A program made the translations under genes and the position numbers. 64,000 bases of DNA from Plicaturopsis crispa FD-325 SS-3 (lineage: Eukaryota; Basidiomycota; Agaricomycetes; Amylocorticiales; Amylocorticiaceae). Positions within the stretch are counted from its first letter, which is position 1. Each line of letters starts with the position of its first letter. The notes under the pieces are model-generated. The model did no database searches and was not told the DNA's origin. It saw only the letters and a program-made list of their open reading frames with translations. The DNA lies in assembly GCA_000827205.1 (NCBI GenBank), contig KN832558.1, forward strand, positions 185,462 through 249,461. The letters are read 5' to 3'. Below are positions 10,992 through 23,407 of the stretch, piece after piece.

Positions 10992-11784
10992 GCGATTGGT
11001 ACCCTCAGATCATGGCGAGTAATATCTAGTTGCTGCCGCTCGCTTCTGTTATTAACGGTCGTAATCCAGGGACCGGCGTGACTCCTCGGGAAGGGGTCAA
11101 CCCTCTTATTTCATGCAGCACAGATACTGTAACACGGGCTTGGGAATTGTCACAAACACCCCGAGCTTGCGTCGCATTGGAGGCACCGTGGACCTTGCCA
11201 TACCAGGTGGTCATACAAGGCCTTATTTAAGCTCTTTATGTCTTCCGCAATACTACTACCTATTACTGACACTGGCTATGGTACTTTTCATTCAGTGGAA
11301 TGGTTACGAGCCAGCGACCCGCTGGGCGGCCCCTTACCGATATGGATGCGCGGGACGCGCCGGTGCTCGCTTGTACTATCAAACGTCGCCTCCATCCTAT
11401 CCACAATGTAGAGCTGGCTACCGTCATAAAATTACACTCATTGACAAGACCTGCTTACCGCAAGTGCTATCTACCTACGATGGAGCCTGTTTGAATTGGT
11501 CGTGTACATGATCAGTTTCCCGTAGGCATCCCCTTCAAGAGTAAAGACAGTCGTTCACCCTAGCTTGAATCATACCGATATTACAACGAAACATAGGATA
11601 CATTATTGTATTGAGCCTTGCACGCAGTACAAGGTAGCGGTACATACATCGATCGACATGCTGTAGCATACATAACACACATCCCCTTCAAAAATCTCAG
11701 ATGATACACTTCCCCACGTCCCAAATACATATCGTAACAACCTCACTTTGTGCAACGTCCTGTCCCTTCGAGCATAACATCGCC
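10992..11784. other. Intergenic, no gene seen
   Basis: Convergent spacer between the pseudokinase and the FHA gene. The open frames here are short, carry no family signal and have no matching introns. Confidence 0.4.
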
Positions 11785-14119
11785 TCAGCTGAACGCCAGT
11801 GCTGACCAGGCGACGACGGCGCCGACAGTGACAGCGGTCGTAGTCTGCACGACAGCAGACACGATCCTGCGTGCTCGTTTCCGCGACGGCACGACGACGG
11901 TCTCCGGAGCCAAAGCCTGCGCAAGTGCGACGTCGCCGATCTGCCTGAAAGTTTCATCCCCATCATCGGGTAGAGAGCGCTTGCGCTTCAGCGCAACGCC
12001 CTTGAGCTCCTACGAACAATCAATAATGGGCCTTGGACGCTGGACCGTGAGGCTCACCTCGACTTCGCTCTTGATTTGACCCACGGCGTCCCTGCCCGCT
12101 AACTTTACCGCCTCGAGCTCGGCCGCCATCTCAGTCTTAGTCATTTCATGGAGAGACTTCATCTCTAGCAAAGATAACGGATTAAGCGGACGAAAGATGA
12201 ATTGGCCGAGAGTTTATCTTTTACCTGCGACTAGGGCACGCAAGGCCGCAACGTCGGACTTGATGTCGTCCTGCTCCATAAGATCCTGCTGTGGAAGTAG
12301 TCGTTCTGGGGGATGGTCGACCCGCTCTTGCAAAGTCGTGATTTGCTCGTATAGAGTCGGGATATCAACGTGCATAGCATCCTCAATTTGATCGGCGAGG
12401 CCGGTGTACTCTGATTGAACGTCGGCCAACTGGTCCTCCAACGCCTCTAGTCTTTCTGAAATCGTGTGCACATTCGAGTTGAAGCGAGCCTTGTACTTGC
12501 GACGGTGACCATGAAGTTTCGATATCTCTTGCTATAGAGGAGACGATCAGTGAGCAGCCTACTATATGATGGCGAGTATAGATACTTGAATAAGCTCTAC
12601 CGCTGCATTCAAGGATGCAACGTCATCTTTCGCCGGCTCGTGCGAAGGGCCATCAGTAAACAACGAGGAATATGGGGGAAAGTCATAGTCGGTGTCATAA
12701 TGAGGGCCATCCGCCGATTGGGACGGAGAGTGGACAAAATGGGCCGTGTGTGTGTGTATCGCAGGTAGAGGCCCGGATGACGGGGGTGCAAGGGTGGCTC
12801 GCATGCTCGCTTGGACGGGCGCATCGTTTCTCTGCGCCTGCGAAAGACTACATTGGTCTCTCCGGATGGATTCTTCCTCTCTCATCTCGCCTTCCTCGTC
12901 TCGAACATCGTATGCATCGTGAACATCGTTCTCCCGCAGGGATAGGTCACCAGCTATTTGCATATTGATTCTATCAGCATCGCCGAGATCTGGAAGACCC
13001 GCCTCCAAAGCGGGAAGTGGGCGGGATAGATCGAGGTCACCATTCGACGACGAGTTCCACCAGGGGCGGCACGTCACGGCAACGCTACCCTCGGGTGCGG
13101 GCGAGGGGCTCGACAGTTCCATTGGTGAAGTGTGCCTGGAATGTAAAGACTCATTGCCGTCTCCAGGCGCTTCAGGGAGACTAGACGATGTAGCACTCTG
13201 GGATACTGTAGGACGGGATGCAGCAGAAGGATGATGCGCAGGCGGGACGAGCCACTTCAAGATGTCCAACGCGCGGAAGGAAGGTAATGCGCGCTGAGAG
13301 CTGCATCTGCTCTCCTCGACACTCTGCTGAGCGTTCGGGGAAGTTATTTCCTCGATATCGGAGTCGCGGTCGGAGGAGGACTCAGAGGAGCCATCTGATA
13401 GACCGTATCGGCCGGAGATCAAATTCGTGGACGATGAGTCGACGACTCTCTCCATGTGATCAGCGTGCGTGGAGGCCACTGCGACTGGGTTACCATATAA
13501 AAGTTCTACGCGTGCCGTCACTGGCCGCACGAGCTCGTCCCCTTTGCCAACGGTCTTCCCGAACGTTACGGTATCGCCGTTAGCCAGCATGGTTGCATTA
13601 TCTGGTTCAAGCATCCTAGACGCCATTTCGAACGGCTTCAGGATGTGGGTTCCATGATGGGAGTTTAGATCCACGATGAACACCTATGGTGAATGCCATT
13701 AGCTACCCATTCGATTGGAATAAGACAAACATAACGTACATGCCCGCCTTCAGAGAACGCAATTCTCGAGTGCCTGCGACTGATCACGGGGCACCTAAAT
13801 AATGCTTTGGCGTTTGTGCTGTTGTCATCTTTCCTCGGCTCGTCTTCAGAGCTCGATCTCCTGCCTACAAGGATGGAGGTGGTCTTCGATTTAAGAAATT
13901 CCAATTTAGAGGCATGTTCATAAGCATTGTCCTTAATGTGTAAAACGATCCCTGAGCGATCCAGCGGGAGCGTTGTTAGTGAACAGCATCGTGTACAGAC
14001 GTAGCCGCCTCACCTGTTACTTGTGGTTGATCAAGATGATGAAAGGGGGTCGTTCTGGTGGGCGATATATCGTACGGAGCAGGTCTGGTACCCAAGTATT
14101 GTACTTCTTCGTCCAACAT
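11785..14119 (-). CDS. FHA-domain, coiled-coil, tail-anchored protein (Far10/Vps64/SLMAP-like)
   Basis: FHA domains bind phosphothreonine. Proteins with an N-terminal FHA, a coiled coil and a C-terminal anchor (Far9/Far10, SLMAP) target the STRIPAK phosphatase complex to membranes. Start is ATG 14119 (MLDEEVQYLG); exon 1 is 14014-14119, exon 2 13740-13952, and exon 3 begins at 13683. The FHA spans about residues 35-130, with 'ILVGRR', 'CPVISRRHSRI' and 'DLNSHHGTHI' holding the phosphopeptide-binding Arg, Ser-Arg-Arg-His and Ser-His-His-Gly residues. A long acidic, low-complexity middle follows, then a coiled coil ('ERLEALEDQLADVQSEYTGL') and a last hydrophobic segment ('VVQTTTAVTVGAVVAWSALA') at the extreme C-terminus, typical of a tail anchor. 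Length is about 660 residues. It sits directly downstream of SAC3 on the same strand, 306 bp away. Membership of the Far10 group is by architecture only. Confidence 0.75.
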
Positions 14120-14425
14120 GGCTGCCGCTTACTGACGGAAAGTGAAAGGGCAGATGAACGGAGGAGTCAAGCAGTTACGCCACAGCAAGCACGGCGCCTT
14201 ATCAGCGTCAATAGTTAGGGGCCACTTCCGGATTTAGATTCCGGCGCAGCATTCATATGTGTGAGTCAGCGGCCGACCTCGACTTTCGAGTGAAAGGTAG
14301 GAATAGGACTAGTAAAGCATTGCGAAAAAGCGTATCGATAGCGTACATGAGTAAGAGGAGATAATAATTTAGATGAATCCCAATGACAGATAAAAATGAA
14401 CATAATCGCCAGAGATTCGAACGAA
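14120..14425. other. Spacer between SAC3 and the FHA gene
   Basis: Contains the SAC3 3' region and the FHA gene's promoter on the minus strand. No gene is seen. Confidence 0.5.
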
Positions 14426-17400
14426 TCAAGAACTCGTCACGTACTTCCGCTTCAGGTCCTGCGTCAACGAACGTAGCATTGCGACAGTGACCAAAGGTGC
14501 GCTGTCGTCCACCGTTGATGCCCGGGTGCTGGGCGGAGAGAACGGGGAAGGGCTATCGACGCCGTTAACGTGAACTCCGTCCTCGGGAGGAGCAGAACTC
14601 AAGTCAGAAATCGACATCCGCCTCCGTTTGGCGGGTGACGGCGAGCTAACGACAAGGTCAGTAGACAGCAATGGTGCAGGAAGCAAAATGGGGACGAACC
14701 TGTCTAAAGACTCTGATGCGGAATAAGTGCTTTGGCGTTTTGGGGAACGAGTTGCGAGAAATATTGGCAGACTCTCCAAGCTGGTCGCAGAGGACCGAAG
14801 CCGGTCGCGAAAATGGTCGAGGGCGGCCTTCGACTCGGCTTTTGGAATGTAGAATGATGTCGACTCCTTGTCGACACTTTTCTCGATACGATAGAGTACT
14901 AATTGGCATAGGTGGTCCACGAATACCTCACAGGGGAATTCTGGAGTGATGTATGTTAGTTCGAGCACGTGGCGGTAGGAGGCATCGTATAAAACTACCT
15001 CTATCCATTTCCCCGTGTGATTTCAGGTCCGCTCGAACATGGGCAACAGCAGATTTAAGAGCATCGTCCTCAACTCCCGCGAGTTTCTCCAGGAAGGAGG
15101 AAACAGCATCATAGGTCGATCTGTGACATCTAGGATTAGAGATGGATCGGATTTCAGGTCAAATGATACGCACTCTGAATCTGCAATGAGACGGGAAAAC
15201 GTTTTGAAGGACGGTAGAGGGTCGGAGAGACCCTCGATCTCGACCATTCCCACAAGATCGGATACTAAGCCATTGAGGAGATTGACTGACGCGTCGATGA
15301 CACGACCATATCGTTCCCAGTCAACTATGCACGCAACAACAATTCAGTAACCTCCTTCGTGTAAAGAGAATTTCCCACGTACATTCCCCGTGCGATATGC
15401 ATTTGGCCGTCCACTCGGACACAAAAGCTTTCCAGGGTTGTTGGAAGAGTTTGAATATTCCTTTCAACGTCAGTCTCTCCACTAATGCGCCTTCGGTGTC
15501 GAGCGTCACGGATCGTAAGACGTGGCGTAACTTGTCGTCCACGTCTTTTGTCACGGCCGTCATGGGGAAGACAGAGTAGCTGCCTAGCGTTCCCTCCTCG
15601 AGCAGCTGTTTAATCTACATAGACACCGATGAACATCATGCCCGCGGAATCGAAGCGAATAAATCTCTAACCATGTCCGAGAGGTCAGAAGGAGAATCCG
15701 CGTGGTTGGCCTCGTTCCACGATATCGTAACGAGCGAGGGAACGAAATAGCGCTTCGATGGTAGGCCATCGATGATATTCCGCAAGCGGTAACAATCGTC
15801 GAGGATGCGATATTTCCTTTCCAGTTGATCTGACACCCCATCGAGTGGGGTACACTCGAACACAATAAGTCCAGGGTACTTGGCTGAAGTTGCGCCGACA
15901 TTTGTCAAAGGAATGGAGAATATGCTGTCCGAAGCCCAAGTTCCTGAAGCAGGGACATCAAACTTGCGCTCAAGCCATATTGCAGTTGCATCGCTGTCCT
16001 GGTTCATGGAAAGCCAGAGGCTCCACTGAGAAGGAGTGTGGCTGGACTTCGCCTTCACGAATGCCCTGATGACAGCAAGGAAAGACCCTTGAGCCCAACG
16101 GCGCTCGTGCTCTTCGTGATTCTGCACACGTCATGAGCAAACAAGGCAGTAGCGCCGAACTACTATTAGGCGCACCTCTTGGAACCGCCGTGCCAGTTCT
16201 TCGTCAGTGCGCGGAGGCTGATACTCGCTGGACATGCGTTTCCTCACACGTTTTCGCAACGTCGGTGTTTCCGGGAGTATGCCAGATACACGCCGCCGCT
16301 TTTTATCGATCGAAGGAGTAGCGCTCGCAGATGCTCGTTCGCGCTGAATTTTCTGGCTATACGCGTCGCTTCGTCTGCACGCATCCGCCCAAGCAGCCCT
16401 GTCCATGGTCCGCTGCAGCCAGCGGCTGAAGGCGTTTCGGATGGTGGACGATTTCTTGACGAACTGAAGAGCAAGTTCGTCCAGGTCCACTCGGGATTTT
16501 CTGCTCGTCCCAATCGAATCGACTGCTTCAAGGGCAGCGGGTGACTTGCTCGGAGACGTGGTGGGTGTCGACGTCTGAGAAATAGATAACGGACTACTTC
16601 GCTTGCCTCCGAGATCCCCATTGCTGAGAGCAGCTATAGGAGATACCCCGATGGTCTTGGAGTCGACCGACGGTTTACGTTGTGGCAGGCCCAGTGGTGA
16701 CATGGGCGCAGATCCCGTCGAGGTGAAGCTCCAGCTCCCTGTGGCAGACAGCTGCTTCGAAAACGGGTTCGGGGAGAAATTGAGCGGACTAAGGGCCTCA
16801 TTCGACTTCGGTAAACCGTTCGTCATCAACGATCCAAACTTCGCCGAACTGACTGCACTCGGATGGGGTGTCAACGTCGGTGTCGACGGAAGTGAGACGG
16901 GCTGCTGCCTGTTCAACGGTGGCGGAGCGGAAAGTGGGGTGCGTGGTTCGTCCTGTGAGGCTTGCACTGCATCGACATTGATCGTAAGTCGAGAAGCGAC
17001 CGCGGTTGAGCGCGAAGATGGAGGATGTGCGTCCGGAGGAGTGCCTACGGTTTCTTTCGGCTCCTTTGAGAAGCTAAATGAGGACTGTCGGGAGCCAGAT
17101 GCATTCGACGGTTCGGTGGTATGGGATGACGTCGGAGTGCTTTCTGGCAATATGGAGGGTACCCCATACCCATTGTAAGAGGTTGAGGGTGTCTGACTGG
17201 GATTCAGCACCGGTTCTGTCGGGACGGACTTGAGTGGGCTGCCTGTCGGTGTAAATGTAGGGGCGGCGGGATTTAATGGTGGTGCGGATGCGAAAGAAAG
17301 GGTAGGTTTTGCAGTATCGGCAGCTGTTGCAGATGTAGATATGGTCCGGAATTGGGGGGATGAGGATGAAGGGGGGAGAGGTGCGTTCGTTGGTTGCGTC

Positions 17401-19443
17401 GGAGGGAATGGAGAGGGGAAGGGCAAAGATGCACTCGAAATAGGCGCTGCACTGGCAGATAAAGCCCCGCTGAATGGCGAAGGCAAAGGCGCAGCAGCAG
17501 GTGTGGGGGCTGTCGTACCAAACGCAGACCCTGAGGGTGCGAATGCATTACTGGTACCTGGCGCAGATGAACCGAACGCAGATTTACCAAATACCGAGCC
17601 GCCAAATACGGACGTAGTGCTGAAGGCATTGGGGACGGCTGATAGATTGGCAAAAGCAGATGCCACAACGGGTTTCGGGGCCGCGGGAGTATGCGATGAA
17701 CCAAACGACACCGGTGCAGGGATAGATGAAGGCCCATCAATGGCAGAGGTAGCGCCCAAATTTGACGTTGGCCAGTCTGTCGCCCGTGGCTGGAGCGGGC
17801 CGCCTGAGATGGCATTCGCAGGGGCAGCAGCTGTTTCTGGTTCTGTAGCAATATCTTCTTCGAGATCCTCGGTAACCTCAGTGATACTTCCCCCGTCCCC
17901 AGAGCGGGAGACACCATCGATGATTTCGGGGATGGTCAAATCCCCTCGAATGGCTTCGATATCGTCGATGGTGTCCTTCCCAAACAGTCGTTCGAGGATG
18001 CATGCCATAAGATATATCATGACGACGCTGCCCTGTTCCCTAAGTACAGCTGCGAGTTCACCGAAGATCTCCATAGCGCCAGCATCCACAATAAGAGGAG
18101 TGTTCTTTTTTATCGGTGCGCTCTTGGCCTGGATGTGTCGCCGAAACTTCGTCGTGAGCTTGAAAACCGGATGCTCCTTGATGTGCACAGGTATGTCATC
18201 GCGCTCATGCTGGTTGCGAATTTGCGTGAGTCGCTCATAGATGCGCATCTCGAGCTCGGTAGGCGCCTGATATTTTCCACGAGTGTCTTCGTAGAATTCT
18301 CGCAGGCTCGTTAAGGCTGGATAGCTTCATCAGTGTAACGCTCCAGGACACGAGTGATGAGCCCTACTGTAGTTTAGCTGTTGGTCTTCCATAGACAGTT
18401 CGAAGCCAGGGGTGTCGCGCTCAAGATGGAGCGCCAGGATATGGAACCGCGCACATCGGTCATGGCATTCCACAGCAATGGGTCCATTCTCATGTTGCAC
18501 GGTGAAGTCGTTTCTAACTGCCCGAGTACGATCGCGGATGAAGTTGAAAGTAGCCGAGAAACCGCCTCGGGGAAGAAGTTCGTGAAAGAGGTAGTCGAGG
18601 GTTTTCTACATGCTCGTATGGGTAAGCACTGTTTCACGGGCATAATTGCGCGCGTCACTCACTCGAAGGACCTCGGGTGGTCGTAAATCGGAAGGCAGCG
18701 TCTTGTCTCCGACCGCACGTTCGTATGCTTTGACAGCTCGTTTGTGGTCGATCCGTTTCGTTCCAGGAATCTTAAAATGGATCAGTGCAGTTTTGTGATA
18801 TCCTGGTAAATAATGCCCAACGTACCATTTCCCATTGGAACAGATTTCCTTCTCGTTCACGGCGGTATCGTTCGAACCGCGGACACATGTCCGTGCACGT
18901 CCCGACCATCGTGATAGCATCTTCAAGACGTTTTGCGACCAATGGGTCATCCATTTTGCCCTCTGCGATTGCCTGCTTCTTCTCGAGCTCACGAGCTTTC
19001 ACCAGCTGCTGGAGGGTTAAGCCGCTCTACGACTCTACGTGAAAGATGACACATACCTCATGATAATATGCCTCTCGCTGCTCCTTTGTCTCGAGAATAG
19101 GCTCCTCATCTAGTTCGTCGATTTCTTCTTCTTGTGCCCCGCCTTCGTCGTGTTCTTCACCACCGGACATGCCATCGGCCTCTTCCGCCCCTCTATCATC
19201 ATTTGAAGCATCCGGTGTCGGCCGTGTGGAGAGTGTAATGGACGCGTTTGGGAATCGCCGTGGACCCCCACGCTGGGAAACACGCCCTCTTCCTCCCCGA
19301 TGACCTCCCCGTTCCCACCGCTCGTCGGTGGCGCCACCGCCATCGGCCACCCACTGTTTGTTCCGCGAATGCGCACGTCTTGGATCGGTTGTATCTCTAC
19401 CACGAGCACCCCAAGTGTGGAACGAAGAGGAAGCGTCAGGCAT
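14426..19443 (-). CDS. SAC3: SAC3/GANP mRNA-export factor (TREX-2 scaffold)
   Basis: Sac3 is the scaffold of TREX-2, which ties transcribed genes to nuclear pores and helps mRNA export. ATG 19443 opens exon 1 (to 19057), an RGG-rich and acidic N-terminus. The next exons carry the Sac3/GANP hallmark 'TCTDMCPRFERYRRERE', then 'IPGTKRIDHKRAVKAYERA' and 'NFIRDRTRAVRNDFTVQ', 'ECHDRCARFHILALH', all diagnostic. The large exon (about 16180-18320) finishes the helical domain and then runs into a Ser/Thr/Pro tract with 'FGSSAPG', 'AFGTTAP', 'VFGGSVFGKSAFG' repeats resembling nucleoporin FG repeats. Later exons form the C-terminal Cdc31/Sus1-binding and terminal regions. Near 15023-15130 the best protein reading switches frame twice and one frame has a TGA at 15023, so either an unusual intron or a sequence error lies there. 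Length is over 1,300 residues. Confidence 0.9.
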
Positions 19444-21106
19444 TTTCGTAGCGCGACGCGCTTGTAAGTTCAGAGGGAAGGCCACTCGGAAGGCGTTGTG
19501 TTCGCATAGGCGATTACGTAAGCGAGGGCCTCGTGGTGTGTTGTTCTGTGCTCGATACTATGTGCGCCAAGTTGTGCGCCGCTAAACCGACTATCATCTC
19601 ATATTTCACTGCGGGAGACTATGCTAGTCTACGCATAGCGTCAGGATCATAACGAAGTGCAGCTTGGAAAAGTGCTTAATCCACCAGAGCAGACTTACCA
19701 TCAAGTGGCGATGGACTGCTGCATTACTGGTCTCATCCAGATTTGCTGGGAGATTTCTGCTGGGATCTGTGTAGATTTCTCGTCCGTTCGTGCGTCATTC
19801 TATCTTGACAACTTGAACTCACTTTCAAGTAACCCCGCTAACGTCGTATCTCGGTACATAGGGCATCCTTGCATGGAAACGACCTGTTCGTGTAACCGAA
19901 CCCCGACAACTGAAGAGGTCGAGGGTCTTGGGGAAAGAGAACCGCTGATCGTCGCGGTCAACAGAGAGCCAGCACCACAGCTAGCTATGCAGAGGACATA
20001 GTGGAGATGCTAAATTAGCGTTCGTTTTTGTTGTCTCGCTCGAAGGGGATTTGCAACTCGGAAGTGAGCATACAAAGCTTTCGTCTACGCAGTCATTAGC
20101 TCATCACCATCTGCACTGAGGCTCTCCCGGTTCACGTCACTCTACACCATAGTGCACACGATCCACCGCCTCTGTTACATTGCATAGCGTATCTTCGCGC
20201 TCACTAGCGCTTGTCCTTTTGGCCCAACAGCCCACTCTCCCTGCACTGGCGCTTTCAGGAGTGGTGCTGCATATGGACAAAGGCGGAGTTCACGGGTGTC
20301 TCCACTTGAACCCGACATCTCTCTCTCAGCTCCGGTTCACCGCGATGTTCCGCGTCTGGAAAGTCGTACGTCAAGTCAATCCCGCTTTGTCAGGTGTCGA
20401 GCTGAACATGTTGACACGATAGGGCAACGAGGCAGAGATCTTCCGCTCCTGCTGTCAATCTTGCGGTTTTGAGAAGACCTTCTCAGACCTCGGGGTAAAC
20501 CAAGCGTCGCAGGCCCAAAACTGTCTGCGTAGAATTTGTCGTCGGTGCGCAAAATAATCTTGTTTGCCCCATTCCATCGTCTACCGCTGACTTTGCTGCA
20601 TATAGCCTGTAGAGTAGTGTCTTACTACATTTCAAACGCGCATGTGAAATCGACCCGTCTGTTTAGTTATAGCAATTGTGCAGTAGAGCATTCGACTGGT
20701 GTACATTCCTCGTCTTATCTCCCTTTAAGTATACGAATACCTCGCTCTATTCGACCTCTAATAGTATTACTAGAGCCTCTATTCGGGCGGTCGATTCATT
20801 TCCTCAGTTACATTGGCGAGCCAGCCCTAAACACAACGCCAAAGATACACACCCCTGTCCCAAAATGTAATGTCGATTATTATAATTTATATTTCAGGCG
20901 CCCTGCTCGATTGTAGTGGCACAGCTAAGCACCTCCGCTATAGTACAGACAGGAAGCATAACTTAGCAGTACATAGAGTGTACTATATCCCTTTGATAGA
21001 ACCTCCATAATTAAAGTAGAATCAGATGATAAAGACCGTGTGTAAAGTCTAGAGAAACCGGGAAAATGTCTATATCGAGTCGGAGGGAGGGACTTGGCGG
21101 CCTTCT
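19444..21106. other. Gene-free region upstream of SAC3
   Basis: About 1.7 kb between SAC3's start and the end of the GH16 gene. Open frames are short, have no family signal and do not join across introns. I see no repeats with clear ends. Confidence 0.45.
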
Positions 21107-23407
21107 TTAGCACTGTTGCCACATTTTCACCGAATCGCTAAAAATGTATAACGTGAGCTAGGAGGCAAAGCGTGTAGTCAGATGCCACTTACACTACCAT
21201 GCCGCGCTCAGTGGGATCTTGAGGCCACGTCGAATACCAAGTATCCTGGTTTTTCGCGAAGTCGTGCATCGCGGCTAGAAGACAATAAGGCATTTAAATT
21301 GACGCAAAATCAATCCAAGGCAATGTGGATGCGTACTCAAAGACCCGTCGATCCACGGCTTGTTGTCGGCGTTGTCTGGGAACCACCCGCTGGTTCCACC
21401 CACAGCGACATCCAGGATGAGATAGAACGCTGAAGGTTTCGAAATTTTAGCCAAGTGCGTCCGTATATTTCGACTTGGACCATACGCACGTTGATCGAAA
21501 GGTGCCGCATTGGTACCATTGACCCACGGATTCTCCAAAACAATGGAGTCGGTGCCGTTTTGAACAACAGCGGGGAAATCGCCGCGGTCGAAGAAAGGCT
21601 CGTTGAAGCGCAAACTTAGCGTCCCGTGGAGTCGAGTGTCAGCGTAGGTACGCCTTCGTGAGAGGCCAGCCCATCAGTAAGTTGCTGCAATGTGGCGAAC
21701 GTGAAGATATACGTACAGGAAATCTTCCGTCCACTCGAGAGTGTAAGTATGGAAATCGTCAGCGTAGCTACTGCGCTTCTGGGTCCACCATCCGAACGTT
21801 TTCGCCACAGCGTTGATGAAGGTGACCGGCCCCCAGTTGAGCGAGGCCCGTACATAGTTTGATCCTCTGCAGTAATGTGTTAGAAGGCGCCCTCAGATAA
21901 TCGTGCTATGCATACTGTTTAGAGTACGATATGCCATTGCCCCGTGACTCCATGATATCAATCTCACTGTAGGGCGTAATTAATGTCAGACGCAATGAGC
22001 CAATGCTACATCAATGGAGCGACGTACCCACTCATGGGCCAGGCGCCATAAGTGTTGTTTACGGGCAGCATCCATATAGCAGGCCAAAGCTACGCAGGGG
22101 CGCACGAGGATCAGCTTTGAATTATCGCTTGGTGGGAGTATAATTTGCTCTTACCCAGTCTCTAAAAGTGTTTTTCCAACGTCAACAAAGGCTCCGAGCA
22201 TAAAGAGAGGTTGACTGTTTACCCTGTCGGTAGTTTTGCCCTGACTTCGACCTTCCCGTACCGAATGCTGGCGCTGTTCCTGGTCGAGAGACGAGCACTC
22301 TGGGCGGGAGGAATCACTGCATCGGTACTGCTATTGCTAACCGCGCCACATGCCTGGTAGTAGGCAGCAGCATTGAAGCTAGACGAGCCCGAAGAAGCCG
22401 TAACAGCCGCCGGGTACACATTCTGCGTGTCATTGTACGTGCAGTCCGTGAGGTTATAGGTGTACCCGTTAAAGATGGCGTCGGCACCGATGTTGTCTGA
22501 TGTGAGCGTGGGGACGATGTAGAGTTTCCCATCGTTAACGAACGAGTTATTGGTAGACGATGTAGTTATCTCGAATTCACCGTTCCTGCGAAGAGCGTGT
22601 AAGCATGCGCGCAAATGAATTGGTGAGACAAATCACTGACCCAAATCCGCCGAGCTCTATCTCCTGGAACCACTTGCCGCTGCTGCTAAACTCCGTACTT
22701 CCTCCGGTGTCGAAGTCGTCCTCAAACACTAAACACAAATTGCTCTTGATCATCGGCACGTCCACGTACCCAAAATAGCACCGTATAGCGGACCCTGCGA
22801 AACCGAGGAAAATCACCGCGTATGTGAGGAAATAAGCAATTCGAGCGAAGGGGTCTCGCGACTCGAGCCACGGCTTCGAAATCGGGGTGCTCTCGGAGAG
22901 CATTGTGGACATTGGACGCTTGGCGGATCCCACGCCGTTCGTGAAAGACCCGGGCGAGGTCGTACTATAAGCTGCGAATGGCCGTGTGGGCGGATGAGCG
23001 AACGATTCCCGCAAATAGCCAGCAGAAGAGGCGCGGATCGGGGGTCGGCTCATCTCTGTGCGGCTCCTCGAGAGAATCGAAGGGCGCAAAGCCTCGGTGC
23101 TCGTCCGAGGGGATATAAGACTGTTGCGCGCGTTATCGTGGAAGGGGAAGTGAACTTGAGATTGATTCTGAGAGCCATCGGGTGTGCCGGGACTATAGCT
23201 CCGGATGCTGGGAGGCGGAGAGAAGGGGTTGACTGGCGGCATGAGTATTGAATCGGGATTCCCTCTGGAAGTTGTGGATGGGGACGATGGCGAAGCTGTA
23301 GCATGGGCGTCCTGCGCAGAGTCAGCGAATGGACCCTCCGAGAATTTGCTGCTGCGGGAAGATGGCGGGCTCCCGTCGAGTGGGTGACTGAAGGAGTTGG
23401 AAGTCAT
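21107..23407 (-). CDS. GH16 beta-glucan synthesis protein, SKN1/KRE6 family
   Basis: Type II membrane protein of the secretory pathway required in fungi for beta-1,6-glucan of the cell wall. From ATG 23407 (MTSNSFSHPLDG) a ~160-residue Ser/Pro-rich cytosolic tail leads to one membrane segment ('IAYFLTYAVIFLGFAGSAI'), then the glycoside hydrolase 16 fold. The catalytic signature 'GEIDIMESRGNG' keeps both Glu and the Asp. Other family blocks are 'CLVFEDDFDT', 'ARLSTRNSASIRYGKVEVRA', 'WPAIWMLPVNNTYGAWPMS', 'VAVGGTSGWFPDN' and the C-terminal 'DSVKMWQQC'. About ten exons. One is only 7 nt long (22155-22161) and encodes the family's Gly-Asp-Trp. The last exon ends at 21107. All introns keep frame, so the gene looks intact. 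Confidence 0.9.

Noticed and set aside
17230-18240. Long plus-strand open frame (336 codons) opposite SAC3
   Set aside because: It mirrors the FG-like, Ser/Pro/Ala-rich exon of SAC3; its Gly/Ala/Asp-rich translation is the usual antisense shadow and shows no family signal.
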